From JAUIAI01 sp963732405 (GTDB lineage: Bacteria > Pseudomonadota > Gammaproteobacteria > Burkholderiales > Burkholderiaceae_E), in NCBI GenBank assembly GCA_963732405.1, contig CAVSZG010000003.1, positions 1 to 64,000 of the forward strand: a stretch of DNA of 64,000 bases. Direction: 5' to 3'. Positions within the stretch are counted from its first letter, which is position 1. Each line of letters opens with the position of its first letter. A program made the translations under genes and the position numbers. Shown piece after piece: positions 1-9,600 of this stretch. The notes under the pieces are model-generated. The model was not told where the DNA came from. It saw only the letters and a program-made list of their open reading frames with translations, and ran no database searches.

Positions 1-216
1 GAATCGCATTGGCGATTTTCGCGTGAGGGGCAATCGCAATTTGACCAGGTGATCATCGAACTGGATGCCCAAGCCGATGTGAACCGACTGCGCCATGACC
101 TGACGCACGAGCCGGCGCTCGCGTCACGCTACCGGCTGGATCGGGTCCTGACCCTGCCAGCGGATGGCCCCGCATGCCCAGCCACCGGACCGGATCATCC
201 GGTCAGCCAAAAATGA
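1..216 (+). CDS. 3' end of an unidentified gene (partial)
   Basis: Frame 1 is open from the first base of the window to a TGA at 214-216, giving the last 71 residues of a protein whose start lies outside the window. The segment has a regular, charged composition (for example FDQVIIELDAQADVNRLRHD) followed by a Pro-rich tail, which looks like real coding sequence. No domain is recognisable in so short a piece. Its 3' end overlaps the 3' end of the convergent diacylglycerol kinase gene by about 14 bases. Confidence 0.5.
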   Translation, partial: ESHWRFSREGQSQFDQVIIELDAQADVNRLRHDLTHEPALASRYRLDRVLTLPADGPACPATGPDHPVSQK

Positions 217-580
217 CCAGCCCCCAGACCAGTACCACCTGAAGCATCGACAACAGCACGGCCGCGCTGCCCAGGTCCTTGGAGGCCCCCGACAGGGGAT
301 GGAAGTCAAGCGAGATCCGGTTGATCGCCACTTCGACCGCGGTATTCAGGGTTTCGACGATCAACACCAATACCAGGCTGCCGATCAGCAGGGCACGCGC
401 CACGCCGGTCTGGCCCAGCCAGAAACCCAGGGGCGCCAGCACGATGAACAGCATGATCTCGACCCGGAAGGCCTCTTCGCGCCAGACCACGGCCAGGCCC
501 TTGACCGAGTTGCGGCTCGCGCCGATCAGGCGTCGGGCGAGCAGACCGGAGACTCCGGGGTGGTCGTTAAGAGCCTTCAT
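203..580 (-). CDS. dgkA: Diacylglycerol kinase (DgkA family)
   Basis: This 125-residue integral membrane protein has the usual DgkA length and layout: an amphipathic N-terminus, then three hydrophobic helices (about residues 42-60, 61-80 and 103-123). The family motifs are visible: RNSVKGLAVVWREEAFRVE near residues 23-41 and ETLNTAVEVAINRIS near 75-89, which carries the Glu and Asn residues of the active site. The enzyme phosphorylates diacylglycerol with ATP in the inner membrane and recycles lipid from membrane-derived oligosaccharide synthesis. It is transcribed alone, divergent from the GAF/Fis regulator and convergent with the partial gene to its left. Confidence 0.93.
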   Translation of the reverse strand: MKALNDHPGVSGLLARRLIGASRNSVKGLAVVWREEAFRVEIMLFIVLAPLGFWLGQTGVARALLIGSLVLVLIVETLNTAVEVAINRISLDFHPLSGASKDLGSAAVLLSMLQVVLVWGLVIFG

Positions 581-762
581 GTGAGATCCCGGTTCGTTCA
601 GGCCACGATGTTCAGTCCACGATTATGCGATGGCTGGCGCCCTGCCATAGAATCCGGACTTGATGGTCGTGTTCTCCGCGCCCGATCATCGCCAGGGGAG
701 CGCCAGCGTGCGCGCATCACGAGTTGGAGTCACCGCATGATCCGTTTGCCGGATACCTGTTC

Positions 763-2049
763 ATGACCCAGACCATGCAGCCAGGCCGCCCGGTTCTGCC
801 GGCCCAGATCGGCGCGCCGGCGTCGCTCTGCGTGCCCGACTGGGTCGACCGATCCTGGCAGCGCTGCCTGGCCAGTGGCCGGCATTGGTCCGAATCGGTC
901 GAATTCGATCCGGTCAGGCCCGATGATCTGGATCAGGCCTTGCTGGCCAGCAGCGATCTGATCGCCGCGAGCCAACCAACCATGCTGCACCTGGCCCGGG
1001 CCGTGTCGGCACTTCGGCATTTGGTCATCGTGACCGACTGCCGCGGACTGGTGATCTCGGTCGGGGGCGATACCAGGCTGAACGGGCCGGTATTGCGGGC
1101 AGCTGCGCGGATCGGCGTCGATCTGTCCGAGCCCTGCGTGGGCACGACCTCCATCGGTGCCGTGTTGCACGAGCAGTCGCCACTGAGCGTGCGCGGCGAC
1201 GAACACTATTTTTCGGCGCTGCGCACCTTCAATTGTGCCGCCGCGCCCTTGTTCGGCGTCGATGGCCGGCTGATCGGGGTGCTCGATGTGTCGAGCGATG
1301 TGGTGCCCGATGGCCCTCGACTCATACGCATGATCAGTGCGGCCTCGCGTGACATCCAGGCCCGTCTGTTCGAGCGGCTGTGCGCCGACGCTTTCGTGAT
1401 CCGCATCAACTGGCATCCCGGCGAACTGGGGTCGCCCGATGACGCCATGATCGGCCTGGGCCCCGATGGCGAAATCGTCGCGGCCAATGACGCGGCCCGC
1501 GAACTCTGGCCGCGTCTGGCCAATGCCATCGGCCAGGCCCATATGAGCGACATGTTCGTCAATTCCCACGGCCAGGTGCGCAGCGCCCTGGAGCAGGGTG
1601 CACGCATCGGCGAACCGGTCCGACTCGCTCTGGCCCATGGCATGTTCGTCTGGGCAATGATGGCATCGCAGCCGACGCCTTTTGCGTCCGGCCGTCCGGT
1701 TGCGCTCAGGCCCAGGGAGACGGCGCGCCGACCCTCATTGCCCAAGCGTGCGGCGGTGGCCGACCGTTTCGGCGAATACGTGGCTCATCGCCTGCAACCC
1801 GAAGCCGGGCAGACGAGCGGTGAACCGCGCCTGAGCACGATCGCCGACGATCTGATCTTCCGCACGGTCGAGGCCCATGGCGGTAACGTCGCGCACGCGG
1901 CGCGCACGCTTGGCATTGGTCGCTCGACAATCTATCGTCGCCTGCGCTATCGACTGCGTGACGGCGACAGCGGTGACAGTGGTGGCGCCGATCGGGGAGG
2001 CCCGGGCGATTGTCGCGACCCGGCTGTCGGGCCGGATCCAATCGGGTGA
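763..2049 (+). CDS. GAF-domain / Fis-type HTH transcriptional regulator lacking the AAA+ domain
   Basis: The protein of 428 residues resembles the two ends of an AcoR-type activator. An N-terminal segment (WVDRSWQRCLASG, about 20-50) and a GAF-like sensor region (about 65-210, containing EPCVGTTSIG and RTFNCAAAPLFG) match the AcoR sensory half. A C-terminal Fis-type helix-turn-helix (GGNVAHAARTLGIGRSTIYRRL, split here by eye at about 375-400) matches the DNA-binding end. The central sigma-54 AAA+ domain with Walker motifs and the GAFTGA loop is absent; a PAS-like stretch lies between instead. It therefore probably acts without sigma-54. I chose ATG 763 over TTG 724 because no better ribosome site supports the longer form. 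The Gly/Asp-rich tail after the HTH is unusual. Confidence 0.75.
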   Translation: MTQTMQPGRPVLPAQIGAPASLCVPDWVDRSWQRCLASGRHWSESVEFDPVRPDDLDQALLASSDLIAASQPTMLHLARAVSALRHLVIVTDCRGLVISVGGDTRLNGPVLRAAARIGVDLSEPCVGTTSIGAVLHEQSPLSVRGDEHYFSALRTFNCAAAPLFGVDGRLIGVLDVSSDVVPDGPRLIRMISAASRDIQARLFERLCADAFVIRINWHPGELGSPDDAMIGLGPDGEIVAANDAARELWPRLANAIGQAHMSDMFVNSHGQVRSALEQGARIGEPVRLALAHGMFVWAMMASQPTPFASGRPVALRPRETARRPSLPKRAAVADRFGEYVAHRLQPEAGQTSGEPRLSTIADDLIFRTVEAHGGNVAHAARTLGIGRSTIYRRLRYRLRDGDSGDSGGADRGGPGDCRDPAVGPDPIG

Positions 2050-2075
2050 GCCTGGCCGCGTAGAATCGGCGCACG

Positions 2076-2636
2076 ATGGCGCTCAACGCAACCATACTGA
2101 AGGTCGATCTCTCACTCGCGGATACCGACAGGCATCACTACGCCGATCATTCGCTGACCATCGCCCATCATCCTTCCGAGACGGCCGAGCGCGTGATGAT
2201 CCGTCTGCTCGCCTATGCGATGTACGCGGGCGAGCAACCCAGCTTTGGCCGGGGGCTGTCGTCCGACGATGAGCCTGATCTGGTGTGCACCGATCTGACC
2301 GGCGCGATCCAGCGCTGGATCATGGTCGGCCTGCCCGACGAGCGCCTGGTGAGGCGGGCGAGCGGCCGTGCCACTCGGGTTGCCCTCATTGCCTACGGTG
2401 GCTCCCGCTGCGACCAATGGTGGCGCCGCCACGGTGCCGATCTGGCGCGTCTGTCCAATCTGGATCTGCATCAGGTGATCACGGCCGAGAGCAACGCGCT
2501 GGCCGGCCTGGTCGCACGAACCATGCGCCTGTCCGTGACCGTGCAGGACGGTGAATACCTGTTCAGCAGCGCCGATCAGGTGGTGCGGGTCACGCCGCGT
2601 TTGATGAGCCGCGACCGGCCTGACGACCCGGCCTGA
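2076..2636 (+). CDS. yaeQ: YaeQ family protein
   Basis: The 186-residue product has YaeQ length and signatures: MALNATILKVDLSLADTDRHHY at the N-terminus, SETAERVMIRLLAYAMYA around 35-52, and later GLPDERLVRRASGRA and VALIAYGG. YaeQ folds like PD-(D/E)xK nucleases; its cellular role is not well established (the E. coli gene was linked to suppression of RfaH loss). It is a soluble cytoplasmic protein. The gene starts 26 bases after the upstream regulator and is followed within 7 bases by the MATE exporter, so the three may be co-transcribed. Confidence 0.9.
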   Translation: MALNATILKVDLSLADTDRHHYADHSLTIAHHPSETAERVMIRLLAYAMYAGEQPSFGRGLSSDDEPDLVCTDLTGAIQRWIMVGLPDERLVRRASGRATRVALIAYGGSRCDQWWRRHGADLARLSNLDLHQVITAESNALAGLVARTMRLSVTVQDGEYLFSSADQVVRVTPRLMSRDRPDDPA

Positions 2637-2643
2637 CCCTCGC

Positions 2644-3987
2644 TTGAATCACCCCTTCGCCGCTGGCCCGCATCGCCAGGTGTTCAGGCTCGCCGCGCCG
2701 ATCATCGTGGCCAACCTGTCGGTTCCGCTGGTGGGCCTGGTCGATACCGCGGTCATGGGTCGCCTGCCTGATCCGGTGTTTCTGGGCGCCTCCGCGCTGG
2801 GCGCGGTCGTCTTCTCGTCGATCTTCTGGGCCTTTGGTTTTCTGCGCATGGGCACCACCGGGCTGGTGGCGCAGAGCCGCGGCGCCGCCGATGGCGCAGC
2901 CCTGCGTGCCCTGTTGTTGCAGAACCTGATGCTGGTGCTGGTGCTGGGCTTCTCGCTGATCGCCGCCCGGCCCTGGGTCGAGATGGGTGCCCGGTGGTTT
3001 CTGCCGGCCAGCGAGGCCATGCATGAACAGCTGGCGATTTACATCGAGGTGCGTATCTGGAGCGCGCCGGCCGTGCTGCTCAACTATGTGTTGATTGGTG
3101 TGTTCGTCGGCCTGCAGCGCACCGGACTGGCCTTGATCGCCCAGCTCGTGCTGAATCTGGTGAACATCGTGCTGAGTCTCTGGTTCGTGCTGGGGCTGGA
3201 TCAGGGGATCGCCGGGGTGGCACGCGCCAGCGTGATCGGCGAATACGCCGCCTGCGCCCTGGGCCTGGTGCTGCTGGGCCGGGCCTTGCGCGCCTGGCCG
3301 GTGCCGCGCTGGCCGATGACGGCCTGGCGAGACTGGGGGGCTTACCGGCGCGTGATGGCGATGAATATCGACTTGTTCATCCGGACGCTTTGCCTGTTGT
3401 TCGGCTTCGCCTGGTTTGCCCGGCAGGGCGTGGCGCTGGGCGAAACGACACTCGCCGCCAATGCGGTGCTGCTGCAACTCGTGCATGTGCTGGCCTTCGG
3501 TCTGGATGGTTTTGCCCACGCCGCCGAAGCCCTGGTCGGTGAGGCGGTCGGTGCCCGGGATCGCCAGGCATTCAGACGGGCCGTGCGGGCATCGACCCAG
3601 TGGGCGGCCGGCACGGCGGCCGGCTTCATGCTCGTCTATGCGGTCACCGCGGCTGATCTGGTGAACTGGCTCACCATCCATGAGTCGGTGCGTCTGGAGG
3701 CCCGCCGACATCTGCCCTGGGTCGTGGCCATGCCGATGATCGCGGTCTGGAGCTATCAGCTGGACGGGATCTTCGTGGGCATGTTGCGCACCGCCCAGAT
3801 GCGCAACGCCATGTTGCTGGCCACGGCCGGCTTCGTGCTTGCCACCCTGGTGTTGTTGCCCTGGCTGGGCAACCATGGCCTGTGGCTGGCCCTGGCGATG
3901 TATTTCGGTCTGCGCGCGGTCGGGCTTGGCTGGTATCTGAGTCGTTATCCGCCACTGAGTTCGTCGCAGGATGCCGCGTCGCGCTGA
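2644..3987 (+). CDS. dinF: MATE family efflux transporter (DinF-like)
   Basis: The 447-residue protein has about twelve hydrophobic segments and the MATE N-terminal pattern (FRLAAPIIVANLSVPLVGLVDTAVMGRL, residues about 14-41, cited here in part). The Asp in LVDTAVMG and the second-half repeat around GLDGFAHAAEALVG (about 293-306) are typical of the DinF branch. Such proteins export drugs or metabolites using a Na+ or H+ gradient. Translation starts at a TTG directly after yaeQ; no ATG lies near the conserved N-terminus. A perfect hairpin begins at the stop codon. Confidence 0.88.
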   Translation: MNHPFAAGPHRQVFRLAAPIIVANLSVPLVGLVDTAVMGRLPDPVFLGASALGAVVFSSIFWAFGFLRMGTTGLVAQSRGAADGAALRALLLQNLMLVLVLGFSLIAARPWVEMGARWFLPASEAMHEQLAIYIEVRIWSAPAVLLNYVLIGVFVGLQRTGLALIAQLVLNLVNIVLSLWFVLGLDQGIAGVARASVIGEYAACALGLVLLGRALRAWPVPRWPMTAWRDWGAYRRVMAMNIDLFIRTLCLLFGFAWFARQGVALGETTLAANAVLLQLVHVLAFGLDGFAHAAEALVGEAVGARDRQAFRRAVRASTQWAAGTAAGFMLVYAVTAADLVNWLTIHESVRLEARRHLPWVVAMPMIAVWSYQLDGIFVGMLRTAQMRNAMLLATAGFVLATLVLLPWLGNHGLWLALAMYFGLRAVGLGWYLSRYPPLSSSQDAASR

Positions 3988-4007
3988 TGGGATGGTCGGC
4001 ATCCCAT
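3987..4007 (+). terminator. Hairpin at the end of the MATE gene (possible terminator)
   Basis: ATGGGATG (3987-3994) and CATCCCAT (4000-4007) form a perfect 8-bp stem with a 5-base loop, starting within the stop codon of the exporter gene. There is no T-run after it, so intrinsic termination is uncertain. Confidence 0.45.
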
Positions 4008-4111
4008 GCCACTCCCGCAATGTCACCTGGTTTGTCGATACGAAATATTTTACTAATTAAACACATTTGGTTACACTACCGTTTGATCTGGCAGCCCGGC
4101 CGGGAGTCTCT

Positions 4112-4294
4112 GTGAAATTACTGCTCTCATATCTGATCCTCGGACTCATGGTGTTGATGGGTCTGGAACGGCCGACGTCGTCAGTGCGTGTGTCGGGCGC
4201 GCAGAATCCGGCGGATCGGCAGGCACCGGTCAGTGGCCCACCACCCGGTTTTGCCCCCGGGTTCAACGATTTGCCGGCTGCGCCCACGGCCTGA
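4112..4294 (+). CDS. Small secreted or membrane-anchored protein of unknown function
   Basis: A GTG at 4112, preceded by CGGGAG, opens a 60-residue reading frame. Its first 20 residues (VKLLLSYLILGLMVLMGLER) form a hydrophobic helix; the rest is Pro/Gly/Ala-rich and low in complexity. It could be a signal-anchored small protein. An AT-rich stretch just upstream (about 4035-4075, with TTTACT and TTACACT-like boxes) could supply a promoter. It sits between the exporter and the HpsN-like gene. No family is recognised, and it could be spurious. Confidence 0.4.
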   Translation: MKLLLSYLILGLMVLMGLERPTSSVRVSGAQNPADRQAPVSGPPPGFAPGFNDLPAAPTA

Positions 4295-4390
4295 TCCGGG
4301 CCATTCGGTTGGTGTTCGCCCGTTACAATTGACGGGCCGGGATCTTGTCGCCGGCCGCGCCCAGTCGCGATGCCCACCGGAGACCCACCC

Positions 4391-5707
4391 ATGATCCGAT
4401 ACCTTAAACAAGGTCGCAGCGTCGAGGCCCAGGCGCAGGCCGATGCGGCCGTCCGTCAAACCGTCGAAACCATTCTCAAGGACATCGAGGCCGGCGGTGA
4501 TGCCGCCGTGCGTGATCTGGCCCGTCGCTTCGATGGGTATGCGCGCGAGGATGCCCGGCTCAGCCCTGCCGAGATCGAATCGGCGATTGCCCGGGTGTCG
4601 CCCTCGGATCTGGACGATATCCGCTTCGCCCAGCAGCAGGTGCGTCAGTTCGCCCAGCATCAGCGCGCCTGCCTCACCGATCTCGAGGTCGAGACCCTGC
4701 CGGGCGTGATCCTGGGTCATCGCAACATTCCGGTCAATGCCGTCGGTTGTTATGTGCCGGGTGGCAAATATCCAATGGTTGCCTCGGCGCACATGAGCGT
4801 GGTGACGGCAAAAGTGGCGGGCGTCGGACGGATCGTGGCCTCGGCGCCGCCGCATGAGGGTGCCCCGCATCCGGCCATCGTGGCCGCCATGCATCTGGCC
4901 GGCGCCGATGAAATTCTCTGCCTGGGCGGCATCCAGGCCGTGGGCGCGATGGCCCTGGGCACGGAAACGATCCGCGCCGTCGACATGCTGGTCGGACCCG
5001 GCAATATGTTCGTTGCCGAGGCCAAGCGCCAACTCTATGGCCGGGTGGGTATCGATCTGTTTGCCGGCCCCACCGAAACCCTGGTCATTGCCGACGAGAC
5101 GGTGGATGCCGAACTCTGCGCCATCGATCTGCTCGGTCAGGCCGAACACGGGCCGACCTCGCCGGCCGCTCTGCTGACCGACTCGGCCGCGCTGGGCGAG
5201 GCCGTACTGGCCGCGGTTCAGGCGCAACTGCAGGTCTTGCCCACGCGTGAGATCGCCAGCCAGGCCTGGGCGGATTTTGGTCAGGTCATCGTCTGCGACG
5301 ATCGCGATGAGATGCTCGAGGTGGCCAATCGCCTGGCCTATGAACATGTGCAGGTCATGACCCGTCACGATGACTGGTTCGCTGATCACCTGAGCAACTA
5401 CGGTGCGTTGTTCCTGGGGCCTCGGACCAACGTGTCCTTTGGTGACAAGGTCATCGGCACCAATCACACGCTGCCGACCCGTCAGGCGGCGCGCTACACG
5501 GGTGGACTCTGGGTCGGCAAGTTTCTCAAGACCTGCACCTATCAACGGGTGCTCACCGATGAGGCATCGGCACGCATCGGTGAATACTGCTCACGCCTGT
5601 GCGCGCTCGAAGGGTTCGCCGGGCATGGCGAGCAGGCCAATGCGAGAGTGCGCCGTTATGGCGGACGCGAGGTGACGCCTTATAGCGCGGTCGCCCGGAC
5701 GGAGTAA
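4391..5707 (+). CDS. HisD-family dehydrogenase, HpsN (sulfopropanediol 3-dehydrogenase)-like
   Basis: The protein of 438 residues belongs to the histidinol dehydrogenase superfamily: VGCYVPGGKYPM, GNMFVAEAKRQL, FAGPTETLVIAD and LLGQAEHGP are family blocks binding NAD and zinc. The C-terminal half reads ALFLGPRTNVSFGDKVIGTNHTLP and TGGLWVGKFLKTCTYQRV, which differs from biosynthetic HisD and matches, from memory, the HpsN group that oxidises 2,3-dihydroxypropane-1-sulfonate to sulfolactate. An SDR gene follows 4 bases later, as dehydrogenases accompany hpsN in known clusters; no sulfolactate lyase is visible here, so the substrate remains an inference. ATG 4391 is preferred over 4370 because GGAGA lies at proper distance. 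Confidence 0.78.
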   Translation: MIRYLKQGRSVEAQAQADAAVRQTVETILKDIEAGGDAAVRDLARRFDGYAREDARLSPAEIESAIARVSPSDLDDIRFAQQQVRQFAQHQRACLTDLEVETLPGVILGHRNIPVNAVGCYVPGGKYPMVASAHMSVVTAKVAGVGRIVASAPPHEGAPHPAIVAAMHLAGADEILCLGGIQAVGAMALGTETIRAVDMLVGPGNMFVAEAKRQLYGRVGIDLFAGPTETLVIADETVDAELCAIDLLGQAEHGPTSPAALLTDSAALGEAVLAAVQAQLQVLPTREIASQAWADFGQVIVCDDRDEMLEVANRLAYEHVQVMTRHDDWFADHLSNYGALFLGPRTNVSFGDKVIGTNHTLPTRQAARYTGGLWVGKFLKTCTYQRVLTDEASARIGEYCSRLCALEGFAGHGEQANARVRRYGGREVTPYSAVARTE

Positions 5708-5711
5708 GTCG

Positions 5712-6494
5712 ATGAGCCTGAAGTCAACAATCGACCTGCCGGTTAGTCCGACGATGCACCTGGGTGGTCGGCGGGCCCTGGTCACCGGTGCCGGACGTGG
5801 CATCGGTCTGGCCGCCGCTGCCGCGCTGGCCGAGGCCGGAGCCGATGTATGCCTGGTCGCGCGCACCCTCGAGGAGGTCGAAGCGGCTGCCACGGCCATG
5901 CGCGCCCGGGGCAACATGGCCAGCGCATTCCGTCTCGATGTGACCGATCGGGCAGCGACCGACGACTTCGTGCAAGCCCAGGGGCCCTTTCAGATCCTGG
6001 TCAACAACGCCGGGACGAACCGGCCCAGCACCCTCATGGACTTGCGCGAGGAAGACTATGACGCGGTCACCGATCTGAACGTCAAGGCCGCGATCTTTGT
6101 CGCCCGCGCCGTGATCAAAGGGCTGCTGGAATCCGGCCTGACCGGTTCGATTATCAACGTGTCCTCGCAGATGGGCCATGTGGGCGGTCCCAGACGCACC
6201 GTTTATTGCGCCACCAAACATGCGGTGGAAGGCATGACCCGTGCGTTGGCCTGGGAGGTCGGCCGCCAGGGCATCCGGGTCAACACTGTGTGCCCGACCT
6301 TCATCGAAACCGAGATGACGGCCCCGATGTTGCGCGAGCCGGGCTTCCGCGAGGCTATGGTCGAGCGGATCGCGCTGGGCAGATTGGGCCGTATCGAAGA
6401 TCTGATGGGGGCTTTCGTTTTCCTGGCCGGCGATGCCTCGGCACTGGTGACCGGATCGTCGCTGATGGTCGATGGGGGTTGGACGGCGGCCTGA
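5712..6494 (+). CDS. SDR family NAD(P)-dependent oxidoreductase
   Basis: This 260-residue classical short-chain dehydrogenase has the cofactor motif TGAGRGIG (about residues 26-33), NNAG (about 98-101), the catalytic Ser in INVSSQMG, and YCATK (about 164-168), then the C-terminal GSSLMVDGGW. The fold and reaction type (alcohol/ketone oxidoreduction in the cytoplasm) are clear, the substrate is not. It starts 4 bases after the HpsN-like gene, so the two are translationally coupled and probably act on the same polyol or hydroxyacid route. Confidence 0.92.
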   Translation: MSLKSTIDLPVSPTMHLGGRRALVTGAGRGIGLAAAAALAEAGADVCLVARTLEEVEAAATAMRARGNMASAFRLDVTDRAATDDFVQAQGPFQILVNNAGTNRPSTLMDLREEDYDAVTDLNVKAAIFVARAVIKGLLESGLTGSIINVSSQMGHVGGPRRTVYCATKHAVEGMTRALAWEVGRQGIRVNTVCPTFIETEMTAPMLREPGFREAMVERIALGRLGRIEDLMGAFVFLAGDASALVTGSSLMVDGGWTAA

Positions 6495-6552
6495 AGTGTC
6501 CATTTGTCATCGTAAAACGTCATTTCACAGTTCTTATCCTATGCGTGTCGGT

Positions 6553-6575
6553 CGATGTTACGCATACGAACATCG
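6553..6575. promoter_or_regulatory. Inverted repeat CGATGTT-N9-AACATCG in an AT-rich intergenic region
   Basis: Between the SDR gene and the GGDEF/EAL gene, 131 bases are noticeably AT-rich. They hold perfect 7-bp arms CGATGTT (6553-6559) and AACATCG (6569-6575) around nine bases. The arrangement suits a dimeric regulator's operator upstream of the next gene. Confidence 0.4.
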
Positions 6576-6625
6576 TTTGCACCACAATCAGCGCTCGTAA
6601 CATATAAAACACCGAGGCGCGCTGA

Positions 6626-9600
6626 ATGCTTTCAGCAGATGCCCGGACTGATCCTCATGCCTCGCCGGTACGAAGCGCCGGTCGGATGGACACGGGCGTC
6701 CGGTTGATCTCGATTGCCCTGGCGCTGGCGGCTCTGACCGTCGGTGCCTGGTCGCTGACCTGGTTCGGCGGAATGAATGGGCATCCGGGCGCCAGCCCGG
6801 GCGCACTGCTGCGCTTCGTCGATGCGGCCGGTCCGGTTTTGGATGTCTCGGAGGCGATCGCCGGTATCGATGCGCCGGATCGCCGCCTGAGCAGCCTGTT
6901 TTCCGGCGGGCAGGGGCGCACCCGGCTGATGGAATTGCGCCCCGATCCGGCCAGCCGCTATTGGCAGACGGCCCAGGTTGTTGAATTCCGGCTCGGTCGC
7001 GGTGCCCGCTACCAGGTCTGGGCCGTTCCCCTGGCCAGTCAGGATTCAGCCGATCATTCGGGCGTCGATCGGCATGGGCTTGGGCGGGATCGTTTTATTG
7101 AAGGCCAGCAGCCGGAATGGTTGGCAGGACTGGGCCATACGGTGATTCAACTGCCCTCAGCCGCGATCGTCGAGTTACCCGCCAGTGCCAAGCCCTATCG
7201 CATCCTGGCCCGGATCGAATCGGCGTCCGACTGGCTGCCCAAGGTGCGTCTGTGGCCTCTGGCCGATGCCGAGCGCGAAACCATCGGCTTTCACAAGTTC
7301 GGTGGTGCGCTTGTCGGGCTGTTCGTCGGGCTGGCCGTCTTTAGTCTGGCCGTTGCGGTATTGAACCGCAGTCTGGTCTTCCTGTTGTTTGCGGCCTGGT
7401 TGATGACCTCGCTTCGGCTGGCCGGCGCCACCGGCGGCTGGGATCTGGCCTGGCTGGGACTTACCATGGATGACGAGACCGTCGATCTGGTGTTGCGCAT
7501 TGCACTGGCCAGCCATGTCATTCTGAGTGCGAGCCTGTTCCTCACCTTGTACCGGCGCGTATTGACGGCCCGGTGGATCGCGCGAACGGTGGGACTGCTG
7601 GCCCTGGGTGGCTTTCTGCTCATCGCCCTGTCACCATGGATCAGCCATGGTGTATTCATGCGGATCATCTACGCCATCGCGGTGATCGGCCTCATGACCT
7701 TTGTGATCGGCGCGATTCACGTGCTCACGCGTCGTCCGACCTCGTCGGCAATCTGGTATGCCGGTGCCTATGCGATCTGGTCGCTGGGGGTCGCCGGGGA
7801 GATGCTGTATCAACTCGGTCTGACCCGACTCCTGGATCTGGGCCTGAACCTGCAGACCTCGTCGGCGCTGGCTGCCATCATCATGGGCATCTCACTGGCC
7901 GAGACGATGCGCGACGACCGCTTTCGGCGTCAGCAGGCCCAGGCGCGTGAACTGCGGGCCGTGCAGCAGGTCGAGAGCAACTATGAACAGACCCCGGTGG
8001 CGTTGTTCAGCGTCGATTCTTCGCTGGGCCTGCGAATGCGCAATGCGGCGTTCCGGGAGATGTTCCGACTGCGTGGCAACGGTCGTGCCTCGGACGTGAG
8101 CCTGTACGAATTACTGGGCGAGCCGGCAGCCGCCGACATTCAGGCCGCGATGCGCAGCGGCGATCACGCCACATTGGCCGTATCGCGTGCCACTCCGCTT
8201 GGCCCGGAGTGGTATCAGGTGACCATCCGGCGCTGTGGCGAAGGCTTCGAGGGCAGTGTCCAGGACATTTCGGCGCGTCGGGCTGCCGAAGAGCGTCTGC
8301 GGCATCTGGCCGACCACGACGCGCTGACCGGCGCGATGAACCGACGCGGATACGAGGCCTGCCTGGCGCGCGCCCTGAAGCGGGTCTCGGGCTGCCGGTC
8401 GCTGGTCCTGGCCGAACTGTTCATCGATCATCATGTGCGCCTGGGTGAACACTACGGCGCGGCGGACATGGGCAGGATACTGCTGCATCTGCATGCGCTC
8501 ATCGTTCAGCGTGTCGATGCCGCGCACGTGGCCCGCTTCGGCGATTCATTCCGGCTGGTGTTGCTGGGCACCGATACCGAATCGGTGCGGCCCGTCCTTC
8601 AGGAACTGCTCGACCTGATCAAGCGTACCCCGTTGGTGCCCAACCGACCCAATGTGCGCCTGTCGGCCAAGGTCGGACTACTCGAGATTCGCCGCGAGCT
8701 CGCACTGGATCGGGCACAGAGTTATCTGGCCCGTGCCTGTGAGCTGGCCCGCCAGGCCGACGCTCAGACGGTCACGGTACTCAGCGACGAGGATCGGGAG
8801 CTGGCCGAATTGTTCGAATCGATCCGGGCGGTCGAGCAGATCGATGTGGCCCCGCTGGATCACAGCTTCTTTCTGATGCTGCAGCCGGTCGTGCCGGTTC
8901 AGCGCCAATCCGACTCGCTCAAGTTCGAGGTGTTGCTGCGCATGCGTTCGGAAAGTGGCGATGTGATCCGTCCCGATCGGTTCATTCCGGTGGCCGAGCA
9001 GGCCGGCATCATGAATCGCATCGATCGCTGGGTGGTCGAGCAGACCCTCGATCTGCTTGAGCAGAATCCGGTGTTTCGCGCGCGGGTTGATCTGCTCGCC
9101 GTGAATCTGAGCGGCGCCTCGCTCAACGATCCGATGTTCCTGAGCAGCCTGCTCAAGCTGCTGCATGCGCGCCCCTGGCTGGCCCGCAAGCTGTGCGTGG
9201 AGATCACCGAGACCGTGGCGCTGAGCGATGTCGGCCGCACGCGTGCGTTTCTGGAAACCATCCGGCAACTGGGCGTGCGGGTGGCGCTGGATGACTTCGG
9301 CAGTGGCTACACGGGTTGGGGTTATCTGCAGCATCTGCCGGCCGATATTCTCAAGCTCGACGGTTCGATCGTGCGTGACTGTCAGCGGCGCAGTGTCGAT
9401 CGGCTGATCATCCGCTCGGCGGTGACCTTGGCCCGCGAACTGAACATGATCTGCATCGCCGAATGGGCGGAAAACGATGCGACCGTCAAATTGCTGCAAT
9501 CGATGGGCGTGGAATTCGTGCAGGGTTTCCATTTTGCGCCGCCCTTGCCGATCGACACAGTGATTGCGGCCGAGCGCGATCTGCGCCGTCTGCTGCGCGC

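Noticed and set aside
2590..4026. Long minus-strand open frame (478 codons) rich in His, Gln and Gly
   Set aside because: It lies exactly opposite the MATE exporter; the composition is what reverse reading of GC-rich codons gives. Similar frames opposite the GGDEF/EAL, hisD-like, aceE and lpd genes were left out for the same reason.
4391..5707. Histidinol dehydrogenase of histidine biosynthesis
   Set aside because: No other his genes are nearby and the C-terminal third differs from true HisD, matching the HpsN-like group.
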